A stretch of DNA of 28,689 nt from Tannerellaceae bacterium (GCA_031276545.1 JAISMW010000053.1:1-28689), one strand, 5' to 3'. Positions 16,851 through 25,786 are shown, counted from the first letter of the stretch. Made by a program: numbers and translations. The notes: generated by a model from the letters alone, not told the origin.

Positions 16851-18371
16851 ATGTTAACGACAAACGACTTAAGTCTATTGGCTGCTAAAGGTATATCGGA
16901 AAAGCAGATTGAGGAGCAACTGGCGTGTTTTGCCCACGGATTTCCTTATCCCGAAATCGTTGCTTCGGCTTCTGTGGAAAAAGGAATCACGGTGGTTTCC
17001 AAAGAGGGGCAACTTGCCTGCATCAAGGCGTGGGATGAATACCTGGAGACGGACAGGAAGATTGTAAAATTTGTGCCGGCTTCGGGGGCTGCAAGCCGGA
17101 TGTTCAAAGAGCTTTACGGCTTTGTTGCCGCCGGATATGATAGACCGGCTACTTCTTTCGAGAAAACATTCTTTGACCATATCGCAAAATTTGCATTTTA
17201 TGGCCCGCTGGATGCGGCCTGTATCGCGCACGGGGGGAAAACCGTATCCGAACTGATGAAGGAAGGGAAATACAAACGTATCGTGGCTTGCCTGCTGGAG
17301 AGTCACGGACTGAATTACGGACAGTTGCCCAAGGGCTTGCTTCTGTTTCACACCTATCCCCAGGGCGCGCGTACGGCCGTGGAGGAACATTTGGCGGAAG
17401 GGACCATGTATGCCAAAAACAGCTCCGGCGAGGTGAACCTTCACTTCACCGTTTCGCCGGAGCACGAGCCTTTATTCAGGGCCTGCCTGGCGCAAAAGCA
17501 GGAGATGTATGAAAACAAGTTCTCCGTGAAGTATCATATCTCGTTCAGCCGGCAAAAGCCGTCTACCGATACGGTTGCCGTCGATATGGAGAACCGACCG
17601 TTTCGGGATGCGGACGGGAACCTGGTGTTCCGGCCCGGCGGACACGGCGCGCTGATTGAGAACCTGAACGATATGGAAGCGGATATCATCTTTGTGAAAA
17701 ACATTGACAATGTAACTCCCGATAGTTTGAAGTATTCCACCGTTATCTACAAAAAGGTACTGGCCGGATTGCTGGTGAATTTGCAAAAGAAGGTGTTCGA
17801 ATACCTGCGGCTTATCGACAGCGGGAAGTATTCGCACAGACAGGTGGAGGAGATGATTCATTTTCTTCAGGACCGGTTCTGTGTCCGTAAAAACGACATC
17901 AAACATCTGGAGGATGCTGAGCTGATCCTTTATCTGAAAGGGAAATTGCAGCGACCGCTTCGCGTATGCGGTATGGTGAAGAATGAGGGCGAACCCGGCG
18001 GCGGCCCCTTCCTTGCGGTTCATCCGGATGGAACGGTCTCGCCTCAAATCCTGGAGAGTTCGCAGATAGACCTGCACAATCCGGAGCAAAAGTCCCTCTT
18101 CGACCGGGGAACGCACTTCAACCCGGTGGATCTGGTTTGCGCCGTGAAAGATCACCAAGGCAACAGCTATTTTTTGCCTGATTACGTGGACAGGAATACC
18201 GGGTTTATTTCGATAAAAAGCAAAGACGGGCGGGAGCTGAAGGCGCTCGAATTGCCCGGCCTGTGGAACGGCGGTATGAGCGACTGGAACACGGTGTTCG
18301 TGGAAGTCCCCGCCGAAACGTTCAATCCGGTAAAGACGGTCAACGACCTGCTGCGCCCCGGGCATCAGTAG
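16851..18371 (+). CDS. DUF4301 protein, nucleotidyltransferase-like
   Basis: Conserved Bacteroidota protein of the DUF4301 type, function not established. No signal peptide or membrane segment, so it is cytoplasmic. Several motifs occur in the order found in UDP-sugar pyrophosphorylases. These are a glycine-rich loop with arginine, FVPASGAASRMFKEL (74-88); LPKGLLLFHTYP (159-170); KYHISFSRQKPSTD (227-240); RPGGHGALIENL (261-272); and FVKNIDNV (281-288), which resembles the IDN motif of UDP-glucose pyrophosphorylase. I infer a GT-A-type nucleotidyltransferase fold acting on a sugar or related phosphate; the substrate is unknown. It has its own promoter and is followed by the dapF promoter, so it is probably a single-gene unit. 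Confidence 0.85.
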   Translation: MLTTNDLSLLAAKGISEKQIEEQLACFAHGFPYPEIVASASVEKGITVVSKEGQLACIKAWDEYLETDRKIVKFVPASGAASRMFKELYGFVAAGYDRPATSFEKTFFDHIAKFAFYGPLDAACIAHGGKTVSELMKEGKYKRIVACLLESHGLNYGQLPKGLLLFHTYPQGARTAVEEHLAEGTMYAKNSSGEVNLHFTVSPEHEPLFRACLAQKQEMYENKFSVKYHISFSRQKPSTDTVAVDMENRPFRDADGNLVFRPGGHGALIENLNDMEADIIFVKNIDNVTPDSLKYSTVIYKKVLAGLLVNLQKKVFEYLRLIDSGKYSHRQVEEMIHFLQDRFCVRKNDIKHLEDAELILYLKGKLQRPLRVCGMVKNEGEPGGGPFLAVHPDGTVSPQILESSQIDLHNPEQKSLFDRGTHFNPVDLVCAVKDHQGNSYFLPDYVDRNTGFISIKSKDGRELKALELPGLWNGGMSDWNTVFVEVPAETFNPVKTVNDLLRPGHQ

Positions 18372-18428
18372 GCGCCCTGCCGGTGATTTGTTTTGAACAC
18401 CGACCGCCTGTTTATTGCGTAAACCTTC

Positions 18429-18436
18429 TATCTTTG
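18429..18436 (+). promoter_or_regulatory. -7 box of the dapF-dapL operon
   Basis: TATCTTTG is a full consensus match, 38 bases before the dapF ATG. It separates the operon from the preceding gene. A -33 element is not clear. Confidence 0.55.
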
Positions 18437-18474
18437 CGTCAAAATAAAAATATTCAATCCAAAAGAAAAGCAAG

Positions 18475-19302
18475 ATGAAACGATCTATTCCTTTCACCAA
18501 GATGCATGGAGCCGGCAACGACTATATCTATGTCCATACCGATCGGTATCCGCTGGATAATCCCGAAGCGCTGGCCGTTCGGTGGAGCGCCCCCCATACG
18601 GGGATAGGCTCCGACGGGCTGGTATTGATTGGGAAATCGGACGTCGCCGATTTTAAGATGCGCATCTTTAACGCCGACGGCTCGGAAGCAAAGATGTGCG
18701 GCAATGCCACCCGCTGCATCGGCAAATATGTGTATGAGAACAAACTGACGGATAAAACCTCGCTGACACTGGAAACCCTGTCGGGCATCAAGGAACTGCA
18801 ACTGACCGTGCAGGGCGAAACCGTGACGGAAATAACCGTGGATATGGGCGCCCCTGCGGTGCTGCATGATAGGGTGACGCTCGACGTGGATGCGGGGCGG
18901 TTTCCGGCCTCCGTTGTATCCATGGGAAATCCTCACCTGGTCATTTTTGAAGAAGACCTCGGCGGGGCAGGCCTTGAGGAAAGGGGAGGCCTGTCTGTAT
19001 GCGGCCCCCAATTGGAGCATCACCGGCTGTTTCCCGACCGAACGAATGTGGAATTTGTGAAGATTCTAAGTCCGCGGGAAGTACGTATGCGCGTGTGGGA
19101 ACGGGGATCCGGCATCACGATGGCCTGCGGGACAGGCGCCTGCGCCACCGCCGTAGCCGGAGTGGTACGCGGGAAAACCGGACGGGAAATAAAGGTACAC
19201 ATGGAAGGCGGAACGCTTACCGTCCGCTGGGACGCCGAATCGGACAAAGTCTTTATGACTGGCAAGGCCATCCGGGTATTTGAAGGAACCGTCGAGATTT
19301 AA
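18475..19302 (+). CDS. dapF: Diaminopimelate epimerase
   Basis: Cofactor-independent racemase converting LL-diaminopimelate to meso-diaminopimelate, for peptidoglycan and lysine. The N-terminal signature is [14 protein letters not shown]. The two catalytic cysteines are C75 in [10 protein letters not shown] and C218 in [10 protein letters not shown]. The repeat of two similar halves and the 275-aa length are typical. It is cytoplasmic. It lies 39 bases before dapL, whose product makes its substrate, which strongly supports the call. Confidence 0.97.
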   Translation: MKRSIPFTKMHGAGNDYIYVHTDRYPLDNPEALAVRWSAPHTGIGSDGLVLIGKSDVADFKMRIFNADGSEAKMCGNATRCIGKYVYENKLTDKTSLTLETLSGIKELQLTVQGETVTEITVDMGAPAVLHDRVTLDVDAGRFPASVVSMGNPHLVIFEEDLGGAGLEERGGLSVCGPQLEHHRLFPDRTNVEFVKILSPREVRMRVWERGSGITMACGTGACATAVAGVVRGKTGREIKVHMEGGTLTVRWDAESDKVFMTGKAIRVFEGTVEI

Positions 19303-19341
19303 AACAGATACAATCGAAATCATATTCATTAATTATATACC

Positions 19342-20568
19342 ATGGCATTAGTCAACGAACATTTTCTGAAATTACAGAACAGTTATCTCTTTGCGGATAT
19401 TGCAAAGAAAGTGAACAGCTTTAAAATCACCCACCCCAAAGACCGTATTATCCGTTTAGGCATCGGCGACGTGACGCAAGCCTTGCCGGAGGCTGTCCGC
19501 ACAGCCATGCACAAGGCGGTAGACGAAATGGGCAGTACCGATACATTTCGCGGCTACGGCCCCGACCAGGGATATCCGTTCCTGATCGACGCCATCATCA
19601 AAAATGAGTATGCCGCCCGCGGTATATCCATCGATCCGAGCGAAGTATTCATCAGCGACGGCGCGAAATGCGATACGGGCAATATCGGCGATATCCTTCG
19701 CCACGACAACAGTATCGGCGTAACCGACCCCGTATATCCGGTATATCTCGACTCGAACGTAATGGCCGGCCGTACGGGTGTGTTTGAGGAAGGCAAATGG
19801 AGCGATGTGGTGTATATCCCCTGTACGGCGGAAAATCATTTCGTCCCCGATCTTCCCAGCCGGAGGGTGGATATCCTTTACCTCTGCTATCCGAACAATC
19901 CTACCGGCACCACACTGTCTAAAGACGAGCTGAGAAAATGGGTGAACTATGCCCTGGAGAACGACGTCATTATTATGTACGATGCAGCCTACGAGGCTTA
20001 TATCCGGGATCCGGAGATTCCTCGTTCCATTTATGAAATCAAAGGAGCAAAGAAAGTAGCGATAGAGTTTCGCAGCTTTTCGAAAACAGCCGGCTTCACC
20101 GGGGTACGCTGCGGCTTCAGCGTGGTGCCAAAGGAACTGAACGGCTTTACTCTGGACGGCAAACCGGTATCTTTGAATGCGCTGTGGAACCGCCGTTTCA
20201 CCACCAAGTTCAACGGGACAAGCTACATCACCCAGCGGGGCGCCGAAGCCGTATATTCGCCAGAAGGAAAACAGCAGGTGAAAGTCTTGATAGACTATTA
20301 TATGACGAACGCCAAAATAATGAGAGAAGGTCTGATGAAATGCGGACTGGATGTGTACGGCGGCGAAAATGCTCCCTATATCTGGCTGAAGACTCCGGGC
20401 AATCTGTCTTCGTGGAAATTCTTTGAAAAACTGCTTTACGAGGTAAAGATTGTAGGCACTCCAGGGGTTGGTTTCGGTCCCAGCGGAGAAGGCTACCTGC
20501 GCCTTACCGCTTTTGGCGACCGCGACGAAACCCTGGAAGCCGTAGAAAGATTGACCCGTAAGCTCTGA
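19342..20568 (+). CDS. dapL: LL-diaminopimelate aminotransferase
   Basis: PLP enzyme of fold type I that converts tetrahydrodipicolinate directly to LL-diaminopimelate using glutamate, bypassing the acylated intermediates of the DapD/C/E route. Seen: N-terminal [20 protein letters not shown], the [12 protein letters not shown] segment, [10 protein letters not shown], and the lysine motif [15 protein letters not shown] with K248 as the Schiff-base residue. At 408 aa it is full length. It forms an operon with dapF. Its stop is one base from the stop of the convergent PLP-enzyme gene, with no terminator between them. Confidence 0.97.
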   Translation: MALVNEHFLKLQNSYLFADIAKKVNSFKITHPKDRIIRLGIGDVTQALPEAVRTAMHKAVDEMGSTDTFRGYGPDQGYPFLIDAIIKNEYAARGISIDPSEVFISDGAKCDTGNIGDILRHDNSIGVTDPVYPVYLDSNVMAGRTGVFEEGKWSDVVYIPCTAENHFVPDLPSRRVDILYLCYPNNPTGTTLSKDELRKWVNYALENDVIIMYDAAYEAYIRDPEIPRSIYEIKGAKKVAIEFRSFSKTAGFTGVRCGFSVVPKELNGFTLDGKPVSLNALWNRRFTTKFNGTSYITQRGAEAVYSPEGKQQVKVLIDYYMTNAKIMREGLMKCGLDVYGGENAPYIWLKTPGNLSSWKFFEKLLYEVKIVGTPGVGFGPSGEGYLRLTAFGDRDETLEAVERLTRKL

Positions 20569-20569
20569 T

Positions 20570-21802
20570 TCAGGCAAGCGCCTGCATGATATCCTCCAGC
20601 AAATCATCGGTCTGCTCCAAACCCACGGAGAGGCGGATGGTTTGCTGTTTTATGTGCATACTTCTGCGCATCTCTTCGGAGAACGTGCCGTAGATGGTGC
20701 TGGCCGGATGGATAATCAGCGATTTATTATCGAACAGATTGGTAGCCCGGCGTATGAGCTTCAGTTTATTCAAGAAAGCGAAGCAGGCTTCCCGCGAAAC
20801 CAAATCGAAGGTCAGCATGGCGCCGGGATACTCGCCGAACTGAGCCTGGCTGAGCGCATAGAAAGGATTGTCTTCCAAACCGGTATAATTCACCGAAACA
20901 ATGCCGTCCACCTGTTGCAGGCGACGGGCCAAGTCCAGACAGGTAGAGGCCTGACGCGTAAACCGGAGGTGCATGGTTTCCAGTCCCAGTGTTTGCATAT
21001 AAGCCGTCTGCGGCGTCATATATGCGCCGATATTACGGTGTATCTCTCTTCGCATACGGGTTGAAAAGGCTTCATTGCCCGCCGGCCCGCGCCACATCTT
21101 CAGTACCGGCGAACGGGTGTAGTCGAAGGTGCCGTAGTCAATAATCAAGCCTCCCAAACTCGTAGCTCCTCCCGAAATATATTTAGTAGAAGAAACAATC
21201 TCTATATCTACGCCCAGTTCCCCGGCGTGGAAAACGGAGAAAGGAACCACCGTAGAATCTGCAATCAAAGGAACGCCGGCAGCCTGTCCGATGGCGGCCA
21301 GGAGTTTTAAATCGGCCACTTCCATCTGCGGATTGGTAATCACTTCCAGAAAGATGGCGCAGGTATTCTTATCTATCCGCGAACGAACCTCTTCCGGATT
21401 CGTTAAATCGCAAAAACGGGCTTCCACACCCAGGGCGGCCAGGGTATTCTTCAGAAGCGAATAGGTATTCCCAAACAAATACGGCGATGTAACGATATTG
21501 GAACCGGCATAAGCCAGCGTCAGAAACGCATTACTGATGGCCGACATGCCCGAACTGAGCGCCGTGACCCCCAAAGCACCTGTGGCGGCCCGCACACGAT
21601 CTTCAAAATACTGTACGGTGGGATTCGTAATGCGCGAATAGTAATGATCTTTTGTCCGTCCGCAAAAAGCATCTTCCATGGCTTCCGCAGTTTCAAATTC
21701 ATACGCAACCGAATGATATACGGGCATTGCCAGCGCATTATAGGCATCCGGTTTTTCATAAGGTACATGAAGCAGTTGTGTTTCAAAACTAATATCTTTC
21801 AT
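20570..21802 (-). CDS. Cys/Met-metabolism PLP enzyme
   Basis: Trans-sulfuration family PLP enzyme. Seen: YSRITNPTVQYFEDRV, the ALSSGMSAISNAFL cofactor loop, and the lysine motif SSTKYISGGATSLGG with K207 as the PLP lysine. RMRREIHRNIGAYMTPQTAY and the C-terminal NKSLIIHPASTIYG/IRLSVGLE are typical of the O-acetylhomoserine sulfhydrylase and methionine gamma-lyase branch. At 410 aa it is full length. The exact reaction (O-acetylhomoserine sulfhydrylase, cystathionine synthase or lyase, or methionine gamma-lyase) cannot be decided from sequence alone. It has its own promoter, divergent from the queuosine transporter gene. Confidence 0.9.
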   Translation of the reverse strand: MKDISFETQLLHVPYEKPDAYNALAMPVYHSVAYEFETAEAMEDAFCGRTKDHYYSRITNPTVQYFEDRVRAATGALGVTALSSGMSAISNAFLTLAYAGSNIVTSPYLFGNTYSLLKNTLAALGVEARFCDLTNPEEVRSRIDKNTCAIFLEVITNPQMEVADLKLLAAIGQAAGVPLIADSTVVPFSVFHAGELGVDIEIVSSTKYISGGATSLGGLIIDYGTFDYTRSPVLKMWRGPAGNEAFSTRMRREIHRNIGAYMTPQTAYMQTLGLETMHLRFTRQASTCLDLARRLQQVDGIVSVNYTGLEDNPFYALSQAQFGEYPGAMLTFDLVSREACFAFLNKLKLIRRATNLFDNKSLIIHPASTIYGTFSEEMRRSMHIKQQTIRLSVGLEQTDDLLEDIMQALA

Positions 21803-21839
21803 CTTAATAGTGGAATAATTTTTTGTTTTTTATCATTCG

Positions 21840-21847
21840 CAAAAGTA
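21840..21847 (-). promoter_or_regulatory. -7 box of the PLP-enzyme gene
   Basis: The minus strand reads TACTTTTG, a consensus match, 37 bases upstream of the ATG at 21802. It is divergent from, and 24 bases away from, the transporter's -7 box. Confidence 0.55.
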
Positions 21848-21871
21848 GCATTAAAAAATAGTTTTTTGCTT

Positions 21872-21879
21872 TATCTTTG
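21872..21879 (+). promoter_or_regulatory. -7 box of the queuosine-precursor transporter gene
   Basis: TATCTTTG is a full consensus match, 84 bases before the ATG. The distance leaves a leader of roughly 75-80 bases, longer than for most genes here. Confidence 0.6.
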
Positions 21880-21903
21880 CCTCAAAATAAAATGATTTGA
21901 CAT

Positions 21904-21963
21904 GTTGAGGAAGGTGTAACATCCTTCCCGTGTGCTTGCTCAACCACGTAAAAAACAAGATAT
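21904..21963 (+). promoter_or_regulatory. Structured leader, candidate riboswitch
   Basis: The leader can form an outer stem GTTGAG/CTCAAC (21904-21909 with 21939-21944) and an inner stem GAAGG/CCTTC (21910-21914 with 21923-21927). CGTG at 21929-21932 can pair with CACG at 21945-21948. CTTG (21935-21938) can pair with CAAG (21956-21959) next to the start codon, after a run of six A. Such a nested stem plus 3' A-rich tail in front of a preQ1/queuosine-precursor transporter suggests a preQ1-sensing RNA. It does not match a class I can recall with certainty. Confidence 0.35.
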
Positions 21964-22644
21964 ATGCAAAAGACAGTAACAATTCCTTTCATGCTACTAG
22001 GCATCCTGTTCAATATATGCTTAGTTACGTCCAATCTTTTAGAGACAAAAGTTATCCAGGTGTTTGGTATTACGGCTACGGCAGGGCTGCTGGTCTTCCC
22101 GATTTCGTACATTATCAACGATTGCATCGCCGAAGTGTGGGGCTTCAAAAAAGCCCGGCTGATTATCTGGTGCGGATTTGCATCCAACTTCCTGCTGATT
22201 GCCTTCTCTCAACTATCCGTACGGATTCCTGCCGCGCCGTTTTGGGAGGGAGAAGAAGCATTCAATTTTGTGTTCGGTCTGGCGCCCCGTATTGCCGTTG
22301 CCAGCCTGGGCGCTTTTTTGACAGGTTCTTTTATCAACGCGTATGTGATGAGCCGTATGAAGATACGTACCCGGGGCAAGCGCTTTTCCGTACGGGCAAT
22401 CGTTTCTACATTCGCAGGTGAAAGCGCCGATTCGCTGATTTTTTTTCCCGTCGCTTTTTGGGGTATGGTTCCTTTTCATGAATTGCTCATCATGATCGGT
22501 ACACAAGCTCTTCTCAAATCCCTGTACGAAGTTGTTGTCCTGCCGGTAACCATTCAGGTTGTGAAATACATCAAAAAAGTAGACGGGCAGGATGTCTACG
22601 ACGTAAACACTTCCTATAATATATTGAAAGTAAAAGATATTTAG
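21964..22644 (+). CDS. yhhQ: Queuosine precursor transporter, YhhQ/DUF165 family
   Basis: Inner-membrane protein of the YhhQ (DUF165, Vut_1) family, which imports queuosine precursors such as preQ0/preQ1 for tRNA wobble modification. About six hydrophobic segments are visible, starting with VTIPFMLLGILFNICLVTSN. Family motifs are FPISYIINDCIAEVWGFKKAR, with acidic residues in the membrane region, and TFAGESADSLIFFPVAF. At 226 aa the length is normal. It is a single-gene unit with its own promoter, a foldable leader and a terminator directly downstream. The symbol follows the E. coli orthologue. Confidence 0.9.
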   Translation: MQKTVTIPFMLLGILFNICLVTSNLLETKVIQVFGITATAGLLVFPISYIINDCIAEVWGFKKARLIIWCGFASNFLLIAFSQLSVRIPAAPFWEGEEAFNFVFGLAPRIAVASLGAFLTGSFINAYVMSRMKIRTRGKRFSVRAIVSTFAGESADSLIFFPVAFWGMVPFHELLIMIGTQALLKSLYEVVVLPVTIQVVKYIKKVDGQDVYDVNTSYNILKVKDI

Positions 22645-22673
22645 TCTGTCCGTCAGGCTTATATTCCCATTCT

Positions 22674-22705
22674 GTATCCCTTTCGGAAGGAAGGGGATAC
22701 TTTTT
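22674..22705 (+). terminator. Intrinsic terminator of the transporter gene
   Basis: An 11-bp stem (22674-22684 with 22690-22700, including one G-T pair; core GTATCCC/GGGATAC) with a 5-base loop runs directly into TTTTT. It begins 29 bases after the stop codon. Confidence 0.85.
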
Positions 22706-23920
22706 CCGTATCCATTGGTTCTCATTTTTTTTAAGTAAATTGTTTTTCCGCACGCGCAGGTTTAAATATCACATTCCTTATCATAAAAAATTGCATCTTT
22801 TCTTTTTCCGTTTCATTCGTGAAATAAATAATTCAGCATTGCACAGCTATTCAGATTCAGTATTAGACAGAAAAGTCACGACATGTTACCAAGCGTTTAT
22901 CAACAGATTGCGTTTTTCCGCCGCTATTTTGACCCTGACTGTCTGTTTACATCTCTATATTAAAACCCCGGACAATCACATCTGTAAAATGGAAATTCAA
23001 TCCGGATATACAGCATACAAGCATACGGATACTCCGTATACAGTTGTAAACGGAAAGATTAATCTGAAGATGATAGAACTGAAGCAGCTCAAAAAGAATC
23101 AAAACCATATCCTTTTATAAGGAAAAAATATGTGAATGAATATATTTAATATCCGATTGAATTTATATCATATATATGTTTATGTATTCAAACAATAGAA
23201 TATTGACAAACAGCATTTTATTTAAATATCCGGATTAAGTTTCCACTTTGTATTTATATCCTGTTTGAAATAAAAAAATAGCTCCGCAGATATATTATCT
23301 ATTGATTCCCCTGTTTATCTGCATCTGCCTGCCATATATCCATTTGTCGACAAAGTTATTTTTTAATTGCAATGAATAATTTACAAACAAAGAGACAACA
23401 AATGTATTCGCATGACCTTATTTGAATGAAAAGATTAACGGATTACAATTTTTCTTACATCGCAGCATAAATGCAGTGCAGGCATACGGTTGGCTACCTT
23501 TTGAGTACCCTTCCTGCAAAGTCTTTTGTATTTCCGAAAAAAACGGATGGCAGGACGGACAAGCCCCGTTCATTTCGCGAACTGCCGGGATTCCGGCAAT
23601 GCCGAAAACAGTTTCCCCCGATATTGAGGAGAAAATAAATTGCCTGTCCGACAGCTATCACGAAGCTGCCAGGCGTACCGCTCTTATCTGAGCGGACAAA
23701 AATAGGAGACCTCTTTCATAAGCTTTTGGAGATACGGCAAGCGACTGAACCGTACGACTGGAAAAATACCCATCACTTTTTCCCGGAGCAAAAAGTGATG
23801 CGGAAAAGAAGAAACAAAAAAGCAGGACGGATATCCGCAACATCAGGACGGATCGAATGACTGATATAACCCGGATACCGGCATTACAGCGAATAGCATT
23901 CTCAAGGCTCAACTCTCAAC
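22706..23920. other. Gene-poor A/T-rich stretch
   Basis: About 1.2 kb between the transporter terminator and the DUF6261-like gene. It contains only short open frames (about 126, 89 and 84 codons) with no recognisable motif and low-quality composition. Part of it, 23120-23420, is very A/T-rich with frequent stops. One strong hairpin occurs at 23771-23800, and a CTCAAC-type simple repeat lies just before the next gene's stop. I see no supported gene. Confidence 0.5.
23771..23800. repeat. Perfect 11-bp hairpin
   Basis: CATCACTTTTT (23771-23781) and AAAAAGTGATG (23790-23800) form a perfect inverted repeat around CCCGGAGC. It lies about 120 bases downstream of the DUF6261-like stop and could act as a terminator on the minus strand, although no long T run follows. 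It may also be part of a dispersed repeat. Confidence 0.6.
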
Positions 23921-24760
23921 TCAATTCAGCTCTTCCCCGTCTTTTTTCCCGCTACGCGCACGCCGCTTTTTCAGGAGAGTTTTATAGTGAGCGATGCGGA
24001 GGTTGAGGGCTTTGGCGAAATGCAGCAGCCTCTCGTCGGACTCGTCGGGAAGGGCGCCTCGACCTTCCGCCGGGCTGCTGTCCGGCTCATCCCCTTCCGA
24101 CGGAGGAACGGTGACAACCGACAGCAGGGCATTGACCAGATTCAACATATTCGTATAGGAATGATCCATTTTTACACGTACCTGTTTCAGACGGCCGGCT
24201 TCGGGGCGTCCGAAAGCCTCGGAGTGACGTTCCTCCAGCGACTGTTTGTAGGTCGTATTGACCGTTTCCAAATCGGCAAGCCATCGGTCGATGCCCAGAA
24301 GCTGCACTTCCTGCGAGAGATCCACTCCCCCGGCCGTCGCGGTAAGGTCTTGCAGAAGACCGTCTATCGCCGCCGTTCGGGAAGACACCGTGGCGCGAAG
24401 GATCGCCCTGCCGTACTTGCTCACCATGGCGTCCACCTTTACGGACGCCTTTCGCCGGTCGGCATCCAGGGAATTGCGGAAAGACCTGACCGTGTCGCGC
24501 AGACTGCGGTACACGCCTTCGCGCATCCGGTCGGCCGTCGATATATTTCCTGTGATAAAACTCCGGCGCAGCAGTTCCTGCAGCCGGTCTGCTTCCTCAT
24601 ACATCGTCTGATAGGGGATGAAAAGGCGCGGCAGTCCCAGCCGCTCCGCCGCATACAGTAGCACCAGATTCCGAAATTCGGTGTGAAACCGGAACCATTC
24701 TTCGTTGTACAGCCTGCCGATGGCAAATCTGCGAATTTCCATTATGCCGTTTTTATTCAT
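23921..24760 (-). CDS. DUF6261-like protein of unknown function
   Basis: Predicted soluble, mostly helical protein resembling the DUF6261 group of Bacteroidota; the family call is from memory of its pattern (start region RRFAIGRLYNEEWFRFHTEF). The role is unknown. It is rich in Arg, Leu and Glu, with long helical stretches (RMREGVYRSLRDTVRSFRNS) and a low-complexity acidic/proline segment near the C-terminus (PPSEGDEPDSSPAEGRGA). The end is basic (LLKKRRARSGKKDGEE). No signal peptide is seen. The start is uncertain: ATGs at 24778, 24760 and 24742 all fit, so length is 273-285 aa. A TATTTTTG box lies at 24809-24816. It is next to the 41-bp repeat array. Confidence 0.75.
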   Translation of the reverse strand: MNKNGIMEIRRFAIGRLYNEEWFRFHTEFRNLVLLYAAERLGLPRLFIPYQTMYEEADRLQELLRRSFITGNISTADRMREGVYRSLRDTVRSFRNSLDADRRKASVKVDAMVSKYGRAILRATVSSRTAAIDGLLQDLTATAGGVDLSQEVQLLGIDRWLADLETVNTTYKQSLEERHSEAFGRPEAGRLKQVRVKMDHSYTNMLNLVNALLSVVTVPPSEGDEPDSSPAEGRGALPDESDERLLHFAKALNLRIAHYKTLLKKRRARSGKKDGEELN

Positions 24761-24808
24761 TAAATAATTATTATTCAATATCTATCTCCGGCTAACCGGT
24801 TGCCGCGA

Positions 24809-24816
24809 CAAAAATA
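24809..24816 (-). promoter_or_regulatory. -7 box of the DUF6261-like gene
   Basis: The minus strand reads TATTTTTG, a consensus match in an A/T-rich region. It is 30-50 bases upstream of the candidate starts. The 41-bp repeat array lies directly upstream of this promoter. Confidence 0.4.
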
Positions 24817-24920
24817 TCAATAAATTGTTAAATCATAGAACTAATAAAATGATAAAATTTTCCTTCTTTTCTATTTTTGAAGTCTCAACGTTCTAAAATA
24901 TCAGATAAAATTGCTGAAAA

Positions 24921-25416
24921 ATAGGAGTAAAATTCAAAATTCTATAAAAAATTATATAAATAATCATAGAAATTTGAAATTCATTCAATAAATCATATAC
25001 TAAAGTATAAGAATATTCAATACTTATAATAATTAGTAATAAATATATCAAGAATTTGAAATTCCTTCAACAAATCAAGTAACAAGTCATAGGAATACGA
25101 GATTCTTGTAAAATATTAAATGTAATATAATAGAAATTTGAAATTCTTTCAACAAATCATGTGATAAGTCATAAGAATTTGGAACTTCTGTAAAATGTTA
25201 TGTGACATATTATAGAAATTCAGAATTTCTACTATCTGTCATGTAAAATGTCATAGGAATTCAGAATTTCTACTATATGTCGTATGAAGTATCATCAGAA
25301 TTTGGAATTCTTACTATACGTCAAATGACAAACTATAAGAATTTATAATTCTTATAGAAAGTTGTATCAGATATTATAGGAATTTGAAATTTCAGTAGAA
25401 AGCTGTACAGAATGTG
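24921..25416. repeat. Array of 41-bp repeats, each with a small palindrome
   Basis: Diverged units begin at 24966, 25007, 25047, 25089, 25130, 25171, 25212, 25253, 25294, 25335 and 25376. Spacing is 41 bases with two deviations of one base. A weaker unit at 24921 is 45 bases long. Each unit opens with a form of ATAGAAATT, a 3-4 base spacer and AATTTCTA. The arms change in step: ATAAGAATT/AATTCTTAT in the unit at 25335, TAGAAATT/AATTTCTA in the unit at 25212. Units 1, 3 and 5 share the tail TTCAACAAATCA and units 4 and 6 share TGTAAAAT, suggesting an older 82-bp dimer. No coding potential is seen. Confidence 0.9.
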
Positions 25417-25486
25417 AGATCAGGCAGAGCGAACTTTAATGCAAGGTGTAGAATATACTTAAAAACAGCAAAATAGAAATGTCATT

Positions 25487-25786
25487 TCATAATTTATATA
25501 GATCTTTATTTAATGTCCCACATTGAGGATAAAATGTGCCGATCGAACTCATATCGTCGATGAAACCGTCTCCTTCTACTGCTGTCGTTTCGCCGGTTTT
25601 CAGTGGAAGGAATATAATTGTATCGGCTATCTCCGACAATTTTACAGGGCGTATTTTGGATACAGCTTCCGACAAATGAATGATATGATCAGGGGAAATA
25701 TCTTCCTGATTTGATGTGACGGAATTACAACTGCTTATCAACAAAACCGAAAAAACAATTGCATATATATCGTAATACCTGCTCAT
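25487..25786 (-). pseudogene. Truncated six-bladed beta-propeller lipoprotein
   Basis: The first 70 residues look like the start of the Bacteroidota six-bladed beta-propeller lipoproteins: a signal ending in a lipobox (VFSVLLISSC, C20), then HIIHLSEAVSKIRPVKLSEI and ADTIIFLPLKTGE. Complete members are several times longer, roughly 350-400 aa; this frame ends after 99 codons, before the propeller blades. The last 30 residues do not continue the expected pattern. I read it as a truncated gene. The A/T-rich repeat array lies just downstream. A short functional lipoprotein cannot be excluded. Confidence 0.55.

Noticed and set aside
22740..23120. 126-codon plus-strand open frame
   Set aside because: Starts with an unusual MFFRTRRFKYHIPYHKK, shows no domain, and lies in A/T-rich DNA without a promoter; probably chance.
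23422..23691. 89-codon plus-strand open frame
   Set aside because: No recognisable motif, no clear promoter; kept only as part of the gene-poor stretch.
24921..25416. CRISPR array or plasmid-type iteron origin
   Set aside because: The whole 41-bp unit drifts, there are no conserved repeats with unique spacers, and no cas or rep gene is nearby.
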